The notes under the pieces were generated by a model. The model was not told the DNA's origin. It ran no database searches and worked only from the letters and a program-made list of their open reading frames with translations. From assembly GCA_001464895.1 (NCBI GenBank), contig LNEE01000016.1, positions 62,001 through 126,000 on the forward strand: a stretch of DNA of 64,000 nucleotides, read 5' to 3'. Each line of letters starts with the position of its first letter. Position 1 is the stretch's first letter. This document shows, in pieces, positions 29,679 through 37,724 of this stretch. The stretch is from Betaproteobacteria bacterium Ga0077532. Its GTDB lineage: Bacteria > Pseudomonadota > Gammaproteobacteria > Burkholderiales > Ga0077523. The position numbers and the translations under genes are program-made.

Positions 29679-30924
29679 GCGACGCCGCCCGACCCGGCTG
29701 GCCTTCCGGGCCAAGTTCACGCTCGCGGTGAGAAATGTGTTGAGGCATCGCGGACGCGCATTCACGACACTCGGCGCAGTGGCGTTCGGCGTCGCGACAC
29801 TCATCCTCAGCCAGGGATTCGTCGAGGACATCTTCGTGCAGTTGGGCGAGGCCATCATTCATTCGCAGACCGGTCACATACAGCTGGCGCACGAAGGGTA
29901 CTTCGTCCATGGCGCGCACAAACCCGATGGCTACCTGGTTGCGGATCCGGAGGGAGACAAGGCACGTATCGCGACGATGCCGGAAGTCGAAGATGTCATG
30001 GCGCGACTCGGTTTCCCGGGATTGCTCAGCAATGGCCGTGCGGATCTGCCCATCCTCGGCGAGGGGATCGAGCCCGCCAAGGAGGAAAAGCTGGGCTCGT
30101 TCGTGAAGATCTCGTCGGGTCGCCGACTGAAAGCCGAGGACCATTTCCACGCGCTGCTCGGCGATGGCGTCGCGAAGTCCCTCCGTCTGAAGACGGGGGA
30201 CCGCGCAGTGCTGATGGTCAGCACCAAGGACGGCGCCACCAACACCCTCGATGTCGAGGTCGTCGGCACCTTCCAGAGTTTCTCGAAGGAGTACGACAAC
30301 CGTGCCGTGAAGCTGCCCCTCACGGCGGCCCAGGAACTGATGAACACGAAGACGGCGAACACGCTGGTGGTGTCGCTGAAGCAGACGGCCGACACCCGGA
30401 AAGTGGCCAACACCCTGACGGAACGGAACGTCTGGCGGGATCAGGAAGTGAAGATGTGGGACCAGATCAACGACTTCTATCCGAAGACTGTCGCGCTCTA
30501 CGGAAAGCAGTTCGGGGGTCTCAGGATGGTGATCCTGCTTATGGTGCTCCTCAGCGTGGTGAACGCCGTGAACACTGGCGTGTTCGAGCGGACTGCCGAG
30601 TTCGGAACGGCGCGCGCGCTCGGCAATCGCCGACGCAACATCCTCGAGATCATCCTGATCGAGAACTCGCTGCTCGGTTTGCTGGGCGTCGCAGCGGGCG
30701 TCGGCATCGGCGTGGGTCTGGCCAAAGCGATCTCATACGTGGGCATTCCGATGCCGCCCCCCCCAAACTCGGATCTGCCCTACGTGGCGCTTGTTCGCGT
30801 CAGCTGGAACGCTGTCATCACAGCATCCGCAATCGGATTCGCTGCGACCTTCCTCGCGTCGATCTTTCCGGCGGTGAAGATGGCACGGATGGATATCGCG
30901 TCCGCGTTGCGAAAGGCCATCTGA
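29656..30924 (+). CDS. FtsX-family ABC permease 2
   Basis: A 422-residue paralogue of permease 1 with the same topology: TM1 in TTLGAVAFGVATLILSQGF, a periplasmic domain, then three C-terminal helices. The shared loop motif VGIPMPPPP lies near residue 370. The start ATG at 29656 lies inside the end of permease 1, which fits translational coupling; the frame is open upstream but antisense-like there. Conserved periplasmic segments such as VEVVGTFQSFSKEYDNRAVK match the equivalent VKVVGIFATITKAYDDFALR of permease 1. It is the last gene of the plus-strand operon. Confidence 0.87.
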   Translation: MLSDTPAKRRRPTRLAFRAKFTLAVRNVLRHRGRAFTTLGAVAFGVATLILSQGFVEDIFVQLGEAIIHSQTGHIQLAHEGYFVHGAHKPDGYLVADPEGDKARIATMPEVEDVMARLGFPGLLSNGRADLPILGEGIEPAKEEKLGSFVKISSGRRLKAEDHFHALLGDGVAKSLRLKTGDRAVLMVSTKDGATNTLDVEVVGTFQSFSKEYDNRAVKLPLTAAQELMNTKTANTLVVSLKQTADTRKVANTLTERNVWRDQEVKMWDQINDFYPKTVALYGKQFGGLRMVILLMVLLSVVNAVNTGVFERTAEFGTARALGNRRRNILEIILIENSLLGLLGVAAGVGIGVGLAKAISYVGIPMPPPPNSDLPYVALVRVSWNAVITASAIGFAATFLASIFPAVKMARMDIASALRKAI

Positions 30925-31115
30925 GCCGCTGAGAGTGTGGGCCGTCGAGCTTGGAGACGGCTACTAGTTCCTCGGAACGAGTGGACCAAGTTCCGGCCTG
31001 ATCCTCGCCCGTACCGCGCGAGTCGGCATACCCAGACGATCAACTGACGGCGAATGCAGGCATGCGAGGCGAAGGCTCGCAAGAAGGGTTACTCATACTC
31101 CTGGGACGCTGGCTC

Positions 31116-31134
31116 GAGCCGCCTCGCGGCTTTT
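31116..31134 (+). terminator. Possible terminator of the export operon
   Basis: Short stem AGCCGC / GCGGCT with a three-base loop followed by TTT. It lies about 190 bases after the last permease stop, so it is a modest candidate. The sequence in between (30925-31115) shows no gene. Confidence 0.4.
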
Positions 31135-31198
31135 CTGGTCCCAATCCTTCTTCTACGCGGCAAATCGGTCTCTGCCGCTGGACACAGAGTGTCGACTC

Positions 31199-31237
31199 AA
31201 AAATGACTGGGGGCCTGCTCTTGCGAGCAGGCCCCCA
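31199..31237 (-). terminator. Intrinsic terminator of the second PEP-CTERM gene
   Basis: Perfect 13-bp stem TGGGGGCCTGCTC / GAGCAGGCCCCCA (31208-31220 and 31225-31237). On the minus strand it is followed by GTCATTTTTGAG. It lies 27 bases after the PEP-CTERM stop. Confidence 0.8.
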
Positions 31238-31263
31238 ACTACAACCGTCGGAAAACTGATCTA

Positions 31264-32079
31264 TCAGACCTTGCGGCGACGCGCCGTGAAGCCGATACCA
31301 GCAACCGCAGCGCCGATCAGGGCCAGGCTACCCGGCTCAGGGATCTTGATGAAGAAGGCATCAGCGGAACCGTTGATGGTCTGGTTACCCACGGGCTCGA
31401 AGAAGTTGAACTGACCCTTCACGTCCAGAACGATGTGGAAGGGGTCCGGAGCAACAAAGAATGCGGTGCCGCCGGGCGCCGTCAGCGTGAACGGCGAGAA
31501 CACCAGGTCGAAGTTACCGTTGGCAGAACCCACACCGCCGGCAGCGCTGTTACCGGAACCGAACAACAGGGAAGCGGACGCCACTTGGTAGTCGTCGGCT
31601 GTTCCGCCACCGATGGTCACGGCATCGAAGCCCGTCGCGCCAAGCGCCTTCGTCGTGTCGTTGTTCGGGTCGATGAACAGTTCGAACGAGCCACCGTTGG
31701 CGATGAAAGTGAAGCCGCCACCCGCATTCGGCACGAAGTTGCCGGTCGCGGTGAACGTGGCGTACATGCCGTACTGGAGCGTGGAGAACGAAGGATTCGT
31801 CGTCAGGCCGCTGCCGACAGCGGTTGCACCATCGTCCTTGGCATAGCTAGCGGCATCCCAGTACGCCGAAGTCGAAAACGTACCGTTCAGCAGACCCGTG
31901 AAAATCTCGTTGTAGTTACCGATGATCTTGTCGACCGTGATCACGGGATTGGAGAGGGTTTCCGAACCCGGAACAGAGGACTGGTCGATGGTGAAATCGA
32001 GGAGTTCTGCAGCGTTAACGCCCGCGCTCGCAATGCCCAGGACTGCGACACTCAGCACTTTCTTCATGAATTGGTTCAT
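31264..32079 (-). CDS. PEP-CTERM protein 2, PepA-like (flocculation-associated type)
   Basis: A 271-residue secreted protein with signal peptide KKVLSVAVLGIASAGVNA and the C-terminal sorting signal IPEPGSLALIGAAVAGIGF followed by ARRRKV. The early mature region ELLDFTIDQSSVPG and VDKIIGNYNEIFTG resembles the flocculation-associated PEP-CTERM protein PepA of Zoogloea-type bacteria; this subfamily call is from memory and should be checked. The start ATG at 32079 has GGAG seven bases upstream. A near-ideal sigma-54 promoter lies about 70 bases upstream. The predicted product is a surface matrix protein anchored or released by the exosortase XrtA. Confidence 0.83.
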   Translation of the reverse strand: MNQFMKKVLSVAVLGIASAGVNAAELLDFTIDQSSVPGSETLSNPVITVDKIIGNYNEIFTGLLNGTFSTSAYWDAASYAKDDGATAVGSGLTTNPSFSTLQYGMYATFTATGNFVPNAGGGFTFIANGGSFELFIDPNNDTTKALGATGFDAVTIGGGTADDYQVASASLLFGSGNSAAGGVGSANGNFDLVFSPFTLTAPGGTAFFVAPDPFHIVLDVKGQFNFFEPVGNQTINGSADAFFIKIPEPGSLALIGAAVAGIGFTARRRKV

Positions 32080-32150
32080 TTTAAGACTCCGACAAGCTGT
32101 AGAAATTTGGTTGGACTGTGTGGGCAGTCTGGTGACCACGACCCTCTATA

Positions 32151-32166
32151 AGCAGCAGCCGTACCA
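32151..32166 (-). promoter_or_regulatory. Sigma-54 promoter of PEP-CTERM gene 2
   Basis: Minus-strand TGGTACGGCTGCTGCT. It differs from TGGCACG-N4-TTGCW at only two positions, and GG/GC spacing is exact. The predicted start of transcription is near 32140, about 61 bases before the ATG. Confidence 0.8.
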
Positions 32167-32492
32167 GGATAGCAAGTCATTGTTTTTGATAATTTTATTT
32201 GTTTCCCCGGAATCACACCGAAGAGAGATGTAAGGGCGCCCGACATTGGACTTACCCTCTAGTCGAGTGCGAGATGGCCTCACACTGCCAAGCAGCAGCG
32301 AAACCATGTACGGAGGGCAGGGAACAACGCCATCGGATACCACGACGCGTTGAGCATTCGAACAGGAGGCGGCACAGGCCTTGGCATGGATATCCGTATT
32401 TGTCCGACTACACTAGCGATGTGCTTCCGCATGGGTGATTCGCACTGAGCCATCCGCCTGCTTCGACCCAGTTCATCCAGGAGAACACGTCC
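32167..32492. other. AT-rich divergent control region with an inverted repeat
   Basis: No gene was found. Immediately upstream of the sigma-54 site is an AT-rich tract (about 32177-32205), suited to DNA bending. Further up, GTAAG (32230-32234) and CTTAC (32251-32255) form an inverted repeat, a possible enhancer-binding site. The right part should hold the promoter of the methyltransferase gene; no clear elements were identified. Confidence 0.45.
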
Positions 32493-33173
32493 GTGATACC
32501 CCCCTCAAGCGACGAAGATGTTTCACTTGCGAAGATCGAGCGCGCCTATGACTCGCCCCCATGGTGGTACGACGTGCGGGGCTTCTTCATTCTGACCTTT
32601 GCGTACCGGAGCACTCTCTGGGAGCAGGTTCGACTCTTCGGCAACAACATCGGCCCGGTGCATCTGGAGGGCGCCATCGGTAGTGGCACCTTGTTCGGCA
32701 TCATCTTGTGGTGGAAGCGTTTTACGCGGAAATCCATCGGCAGCGTCGTGGGCTTCGACTACGCCGAGGCGATGCTTGCGGGCGCGATCCGACGCTTTCG
32801 CGGCGACACCAGGATTCGCCTGCTGAAAGCGGATGTGGGAAGCCTGGACCTTCCGTCCTCGACGTTCGACACGGCCAATGTTGCAAACGCTGTGCACTGC
32901 TTTCCCGATGTCGATGCCGGATTCCGGGAACTGTTCCGAGTTCTGAAGCCCGGGGGCACACTCGCGATGAACGTGCTTCTATACCCGCGCGGCGCTGCCC
33001 CGCTTCGGTGGATAGCCGAGCGCATCGACCAGTGGGGCATGAAGAAGGGCATCCTGTACACGCCTTACGAACTCGATGACATCAAGCGGAGAATCTGCGC
33101 CGCGGGGTTCGAGATCGAGTGGGACGACATCACTGGCAACACCTACAACGTCAGGGCACGGAAGCCCAGATAG
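32493..33173 (+). CDS. Class I SAM-dependent methyltransferase
   Basis: A 226-residue methyltransferase starting at a GTG with AGGAG nine bases upstream. The SAM site is a variant of motif I (VHLEGAIGSGTLFG), followed by the acidic VVGFDYAEAML, the LLKADVGSLDLPSSTFD block and the VLKPGGTLAMNV post-motif, the usual order in class I enzymes acting on small molecules. A hydrophobic N-terminal segment (RGFFILTFAYRSTLWEQ) may contact lipid. The target is unknown. It converges with the ThiF gene 30 bases away and may act on the product of the FeeM-like enzymes, but that is inference. Confidence 0.85.
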   Translation: MIPPSSDEDVSLAKIERAYDSPPWWYDVRGFFILTFAYRSTLWEQVRLFGNNIGPVHLEGAIGSGTLFGIILWWKRFTRKSIGSVVGFDYAEAMLAGAIRRFRGDTRIRLLKADVGSLDLPSSTFDTANVANAVHCFPDVDAGFRELFRVLKPGGTLAMNVLLYPRGAAPLRWIAERIDQWGMKKGILYTPYELDDIKRRICAAGFEIEWDDITGNTYNVRARKPR

Positions 33174-33202
33174 CGGAGGCCTGACATGCGTAGTCGTCAG
33201 CG

Positions 33203-34072
33203 TCAGCTCTCGCCGCGGACATCCATTTTGAGTTTCAACTTGGCGAGCACGAGCATCAATCTCATCAATGGGTTGCTCATGCCACCAGGGCGCCAGGTAC
33301 GGACAAACTTGTTCCGGTAGGCGTCGAACTGGAATCCGTGGGGTGCCGACAGAACCCGCCCGCGGCCGAGCAGAATCTTCAGTACTTCGACGCCCGCAGC
33401 CCCGGCACACATCTGGCAGGCCATTCCTGTCGAAGGCCCCGCGCGCTCGCCGAATTTCACCCGGTCCGGATCGACGAGGTACGTGCGCTGCAACAGCGCG
33501 GGTGACAATCCGATCAGGAAATGGAGAGCCTTTTCCTTCGGAGGAAGCCCTCGCAGCTGGAAGTATTCCTCGAATGTCATCCCGCCCGGGAGGAAGTTGA
33601 CGATGGCCGTCCCCATCCCTAGCGGAGCCGCGATGACTGCGGGAATCCGCTTCTCTGCAAGCTTGCGGTAGACAAGGTCCCGGGCATCGAACGCGAAGTA
33701 GTCCAACGCATCGACATAGATGTCGACCCCTTCGAGAAACCGATCGACGTTGTCTTCTGTGACGCCATTCGGGAACGTCTGAATGGCCAACTGGGGATTG
33801 ATGTCTCGCGCCATCTCATCCAGCACATCGATCTTGGGGCGGCCGAGAGTGGATACCATTGCTCCGGCCTGGCGGTTGAAATTCGCGAGTCCGAAGGTGT
33901 CGAAATCGGCGATGTTGAATGCGCCGATCCCGAGTCGGGCGAGCGTCAGTAGGTGGACACCACCAGTCCCGCCGAGACCGGCAATTGCAACACGCTTGCG
34001 CCGGAGTGCCGCCTGCTCCTCAGCGGTAACCCAGCCCAGATTTCTTGAAAAAGCTTCGTCATAAGAGAACAT
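33203..34072 (-). CDS. ThiF/E1-like adenylyltransferase
   Basis: A 289-residue single-domain E1-like enzyme. The nucleotide loop is IAGLGGTGGVHLLTLARLG near residue 30. It is followed by the acidic-to-NRQ pattern DFDTFGLANFNRQ and by the K-x-D region GRPKIDVLDEMARDINP, and later by DALDYFAFDARDLVYRK. A single CxxC (MACQMCAGAAG) is present near residue 220; the second CxxC of the usual zinc site was not seen. E1-like enzymes adenylate a carboxyl group, on a ubiquitin-like protein, on a peptide (as MccB does) or on a small molecule. No ubiquitin-like partner is visible nearby. The ATG at 34072 is preferred over the TTG at 34078 because AGAGA precedes it. It is downstream of two FeeM-like genes. 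Confidence 0.83.
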   Translation of the reverse strand: MFSYDEAFSRNLGWVTAEEQAALRRKRVAIAGLGGTGGVHLLTLARLGIGAFNIADFDTFGLANFNRQAGAMVSTLGRPKIDVLDEMARDINPQLAIQTFPNGVTEDNVDRFLEGVDIYVDALDYFAFDARDLVYRKLAEKRIPAVIAAPLGMGTAIVNFLPGGMTFEEYFQLRGLPPKEKALHFLIGLSPALLQRTYLVDPDRVKFGERAGPSTGMACQMCAGAAGVEVLKILLGRGRVLSAPHGFQFDAYRNKFVRTWRPGGMSNPLMRLMLVLAKLKLKMDVRGES

Positions 34073-34155
34073 CGGCAATCTCTGGGGACATGCACAACCC
34101 CAATCTTATGGCCTTGCTACACCGGACGGAAACGGGGAACTGCAGAACCGATGGG

Positions 34156-34926
34156 TCACAGGAGCGGCGCCGCGCGATGGCGCTCTGGCGGGCACCCATC
34201 CACTCCCTGATCAACGACCACCTCGGGACTGGGAAACAGTGCCAGGCCCTGGAAAGACGCTTGACCAACGCGATCGGACAGTTCTTCTGCGTTGGCATGC
34301 AGAAGCGTCCCAGTGGTGTTGACACGCGGATTGTGACGAGGACTGCCGAGCGCCCGAAAGCCAAGAATCCGCTTGTAGAAAGCAGCATGCCGCGGCGTGA
34401 CCTCTATCAGGACATCCGTACGGTCCAACTGTCGACCGACGGAAAACGCGCTATCGAACAGCTTTCGCAGGAGATCGAGAGATCTGAACGATGGCGTCGA
34501 TGCAAAACGCACTGCCTCGCAAAGACGACAGCCTTGATCCCGAAGTCGAGCAACCTCGTTCGGGTACAGGTGCTCCGCGATCAGGCCGCGCGCCCCGTCC
34601 ATCCGGAGAGTCAATGTGGCCAGGGTCGCACCATCCAGCCGATTCTTTGCGATGAGCACAGGTGCGTCGCCGGAAACGATGTTCTCAGCGCCGCGATCGA
34701 CTGCGTATCCCTTGGGAACGTAACGATTCAGGAGAAGCGCGTTGGCGGCAACGACATCCGATATCGTTTCAGCGACACCCACATCGATCAGTGCGAATCC
34801 GAACCCCGTAGCCGCGATAGCCACAACGGGTTTGATTGCCGGCAAGTCTTGAATCTGACCATGGCTGCCAGTGTCGCCTGCGACTGACGAACCAAGAGTA
34901 CATGTCCTCGAATGAACTTGAGTCAC
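34156..34926 (-). CDS. FeeM-like N-acyl amino acid synthase 1
   Basis: A 256-residue protein with the GNAT-like fold of long-chain N-acyl amino acid synthases, which join a fatty acyl chain from acyl-ACP to an amino acid. The C-terminal signature VTPRHAAFYKRILGF followed by PRHNPRVNTTGTLL is shared with the second copy. ATLTLRMDGARGLIAEHLYP and GCRLCEAVRFAS fit the acyl and catalytic part. The start is a GTG with GGAG seven bases upstream. Lineup with copy 2 is clearest after residue 65. The amino acid and acyl chain cannot be predicted. It is probably cotranscribed with the ThiF gene 83 bases downstream. Confidence 0.78.
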   Translation of the reverse strand: MTQVHSRTCTLGSSVAGDTGSHGQIQDLPAIKPVVAIAATGFGFALIDVGVAETISDVVAANALLLNRYVPKGYAVDRGAENIVSGDAPVLIAKNRLDGATLATLTLRMDGARGLIAEHLYPNEVARLRDQGCRLCEAVRFASTPSFRSLDLLRKLFDSAFSVGRQLDRTDVLIEVTPRHAAFYKRILGFRALGSPRHNPRVNTTGTLLHANAEELSDRVGQASFQGLALFPSPEVVVDQGVDGCPPERHRAAPLL

Positions 34927-35229
34927 AGCAGGTCTCCGGGTTCGGGGATATTGTTTTCCGTTGCTTCCCCGTCTTCAGCATCGAACCCTGTCCTTCAACA
35001 GGACCCCGCGGACCATCTCAGTGCCGATGCTGCTGCGCGCCCTGGAAGGGGCTGCACACAACACCGGAACTGACTGCCCAGCGTGGGATTGAAATCACTA
35101 GCAATTGCCAAGCCCGGCGAAATAAACACCAACTATCAGTGCGGTATGGAACTCAGCACGGATCGACCATACCGATTTGTCGGCCGCATGAGACTAATGC
35201 AGTCGCGGTCAAGACTCATCTTGTACCCG
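34927..35229. other. Gap between the two FeeM-like genes
   Basis: About 300 bases, locally AT-richer near 35115-35170. On the minus strand GG and GC ten bases apart occur at 35116-35131, but the -12 box is poor and the leader would be long, so no promoter is called. No small ORF with a good ribosome binding site was seen. Confidence 0.5.
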
Positions 35230-36036
35230 CTACCTCCCTTCTTCTAGGCGCGAACCCTCCGGAAGCTGTTCGATTCGCTTCAAACGCTCAACAACACCGC
35301 GTTCCTCCTTTTCGGAGAATGCGTACGGGTAGAGCGTCATGTTCTTCGAATTCTTGCCCCCACCGCCGTGAATTCGTATCTGCTCGGCAGCGTACTCAAG
35401 GTCCAGTCGCAAAAGAACGCCCATTGTGTTGACCCTGGGGTTCAAGCGTACTTCCCCACAGCGCTCGAATCCGAGGAGATGTTTGTAGAAGAGTGCGTGC
35501 TTCGGAGTGACCTCGATCAAGAGATCAGTGCAGTGATTGAGGTGGTAGGCGTAAATGAATGCCACGTGAAACAAGGCAGCGAGGAGGTGCTTCGAATTGA
35601 CGCCGCGGTCGACGGCGAACTTGATCATTTCGCAAAGTTGCCCGCCATTCGCGCGCAGGGCGTCCGCCTCATCGCGGTACAGCACATCCACGAGCAAAGG
35701 GATCCCGCGGTCCAACCCCACAGTCAGCGTTCCGAGAGCGCTTCCGTCGTGATAGTCAGCCGCCACAAGGGTGATTTGGTCCGGTCGCCCAACCACCTGT
35801 TGCCCAGCACCATAGCCACGCCATGAGTACATCTTGTTAAGTAGCAGCGTGGCCCCGAACCGCTTTCCTTCGGAGTCGGCAGGACGAATCCCGAACGTGC
35901 GAGCGTCCGTGCTGAAGATTGTCGCTATGTCCGAATCGGCACTGTGATCAAACGAAAGCGAGGAGAAGACATCGCTCAATTCGTCCCCGGCAGTTGTGAA
36001 CCCGATCGGCGTTTTCGAAGCCTCTCTCGTTGTCAT
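35230..36036 (-). CDS. FeeM-like N-acyl amino acid synthase 2
   Basis: A 268-residue paralogue of the enzyme at 34156. The segment VTPKHALFYKHLLGF followed by EVRLNPRVNTMGVLL matches the first copy closely, as do LGTLTVGLDRGIPLLVD and GGQLCEMIKFAVDRG. The start MTTREASKTPIGFTTAG at 36036 has GGGGAG upstream, nine bases away; an ATG 27 bases earlier is less likely. The middle segment ATLLLNKMYSWRGYGAG fits the family. Two adjacent but diverged copies suggest two substrates or a heterodimer. The product would be a membrane-active lipoamino acid or a signal. Confidence 0.8.
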   Translation of the reverse strand: MTTREASKTPIGFTTAGDELSDVFSSLSFDHSADSDIATIFSTDARTFGIRPADSEGKRFGATLLLNKMYSWRGYGAGQQVVGRPDQITLVAADYHDGSALGTLTVGLDRGIPLLVDVLYRDEADALRANGGQLCEMIKFAVDRGVNSKHLLAALFHVAFIYAYHLNHCTDLLIEVTPKHALFYKHLLGFERCGEVRLNPRVNTMGVLLRLDLEYAAEQIRIHGGGGKNSKNMTLYPYAFSEKEERGVVERLKRIEQLPEGSRLEEGR

Positions 36037-36305
36037 TTCGTATGTCTCCCCGTTCTCCCACATGGGCCGACGTCGCGACGCCCCATCATGGCCGATGTTG
36101 CAGTCCCCAACAAACCGGGCAAAGATCCCTCAGCAACATGGAAACTCCAGCAATGCGCTGATTGGACGCGAGCAGCTTTCTTGCCTGCGGACGAGATCGG
36201 CTCACGGCGAGCCGGCATAGCGAATGCAAGAACTGTCGCCTAGGGGAAACGAAGAGGGTTTCCAAACGAAACCACCCGACGCACTCGACATGGACAAACA
36301 GGTTA
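36037..36305. other. Intergenic region upstream of FeeM-like gene 2
   Basis: It should hold the promoter of the FeeM/ThiF genes. No sigma-54 site and no strong -10/-35 pair was found. The 10-base word GTTTCCAAAC occurs at about 36259 and again near 36364, on either side of the hairpin at 36306-36335. No coding potential was seen. Confidence 0.45.
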
Positions 36306-36335
36306 AGAGCCTTCGTTGCGGGGACGAAGGACTCT
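36306..36335 (-). terminator. Hairpin after grxD, weak terminator
   Basis: Eleven paired bases: AGAG and CCTTCGT pair with ACGAAGG and CTCT, with one bulged A and a seven-base loop. On the minus strand it is followed by TAACCTGTTTG, a poor T tract. It lies 58 bases after the grxD stop. Confidence 0.45.
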
Positions 36336-36392
36336 CAAGACTTGACACTCCGGCAGGTTTGGGTTTCCAAACCGCTCAAGCCGGTCCAGCGA

Positions 36393-36722
36393 TCAGGACT
36401 GCGCGGAACCTGGCCCGATGAGCTTCTGCAGTTCGCCGCTCTGATACATCTCGCGCATGATGTCCGCGCCCCCTACGAAATCGCCTCGAACGTACAGCTG
36501 TGGAATCGTCGGCCAGCTCGAGAACTCCTTGATCCCCTGTCGAATGTCCGGATCGTCCAACACATTGACTGTAGCCACTTCCTCGACACCACACGCTTCT
36601 AGAATCTGAATCGCCGCCGCCGAGAACCCACACATCGGCGCGTCCGGGGTGCCTTTCATGTAGAGGACAACGGGGTTCTCAGACACCTGCTTGCGAATCG
36701 CTTCCTTCTTGTCCATGGGCAT
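36393..36722 (-). CDS. grxD: Monothiol glutaredoxin Grx4
   Basis: A 109-residue CGFS-type glutaredoxin that carries and delivers [2Fe-2S] clusters. The cluster-ligating cysteine lies in DAPMCGFSAAAIQILEACG near residue 30. Glutathione-site residues appear in WPTIPQLYVRGDFVGGADI. The start MPMDKKEAIRKQ at 36722 has GGAG four bases upstream; the second ATG at 36716 is also possible. It closes the minus-strand hemA-prfA-prmC-grxD series, a conserved order in betaproteobacteria. Confidence 0.96.
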   Translation of the reverse strand: MPMDKKEAIRKQVSENPVVLYMKGTPDAPMCGFSAAAIQILEACGVEEVATVNVLDDPDIRQGIKEFSSWPTIPQLYVRGDFVGGADIMREMYQSGELQKLIGPGSAQS

Positions 36723-36824
36723 GCTGCTCCGTTCATTTCGAGGCATCCAAAGACGGACACCTCCTATAGAAACTGATGGTAACGGCTCCATGCCGACGCA
36801 ACAACCGAGGCGCCGGACGGATCG

Positions 36825-37724
36825 TCAAGCGCTCACTGCGGTGCTCTTGCGACGCGCCTTGTCTGGCGCCTTTCGCGCCATCCGACCAACAACGATACGG
36901 GGAACTCCACTCAGGTCGTTCGCGGTTTCCACGGACTGGAAACCCGCCGCAGTGAACATTTGGCAGACTTCGTCTCGCTGGTCGTACCCGTGCTCGACGA
37001 CGAGTGTGCCGCCCGCATCGAGGTGGCTAGGCGCAGTCGAAACAACCACGCGCAATGCATCGAGACCGTCGGATCCCCCAACCAAGGCGCGCGCGGGTTC
37101 GAACTTCAGTGCATCCAAGTGCGGATCACCTTCTGCGACGTAGGGTGGATTCGATACGATCACCTCGAAAGTCTCCCCTGCCAGCGCGCGATACCAATCG
37201 GACTGCAGCAGACGCGCGTTGCTCGCGCCGAGACGCTCGGCGTTCTCGCGCGCAACCGCAAGCGCCTCTTCGCTCGCATCCACACCTGTGACGAGCGCCG
37301 CAGGCCTGGCAAGCGCGATCGAGATGGCAATACAACCGCTACCGGTCCCGAGATCAAGGACGCGCGCAGCGCGCCCTTCCGGGCAGGCACCGAGTGCCGC
37401 CTCAACGAGCACTTCGGTGTCTGGACGAGGAATCAGAACGTCCTGCGTCACTTTGAACAGGTGGTCTCTGAAGGGCCATTCCCCGAGCACGTAAGGAAGT
37501 GGCTCACCTCGAAGGCGTCGATCGAAGACTATCCCGTAGGCAGAAAGATCGAAGCGGCCGGGAGATTCCCGTTCCCGAACGATCAACTGAGCCGGCGTCA
37601 GTTGCAGTGCATGCGTTGCGAGCCGTCGAATCTCGCGCATGGCGTCGCCCCGGGATATCTTGACCGTCGCGGCCAAGCGCCGGGCATCTGCTGCCAGACG
37701 CGCACCCAAAGTAAACAGACTCAT
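36825..37724 (-). CDS. prmC: Release-factor glutamine methyltransferase PrmC
   Basis: A 299-residue SAM-dependent enzyme that N5-methylates the glutamine of the GGQ motif of release factors. Motif I is [17 protein letters not shown] near residue 125 and the catalytic motif is [14 protein letters not shown] near residue 195. An N-terminal helical domain binds the release factor ([11 protein letters not shown]). It overlaps the stop of prfA, its substrate gene, by four bases (ATGA). The C-terminal tail from about residue 280 is basic and poorly conserved. Confidence 0.96.
   Translation of the reverse strand: MSLFTLGARLAADARRLAATVKISRGDAMREIRRLATHALQLTPAQLIVRERESPGRFDLSAYGIVFDRRLRGEPLPYVLGEWPFRDHLFKVTQDVLIPRPDTEVLVEAALGACPEGRAARVLDLGTGSGCIAISIALARPAALVTGVDASEEALAVARENAERLGASNARLLQSDWYRALAGETFEVIVSNPPYVAEGDPHLDALKFEPARALVGGSDGLDALRVVVSTAPSHLDAGGTLVVEHGYDQRDEVCQMFTAAGFQSVETANDLSGVPRIVVGRMARKAPDKARRKSTAVSA

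Noticed and set aside
35116-35131. Sigma-54-like GG-N10-GC before FeeM-like gene 1
   Set aside because: The -12 element is TTCGCC rather than TTGCW and the leader would be about 180 bases, unlike the other five sites.
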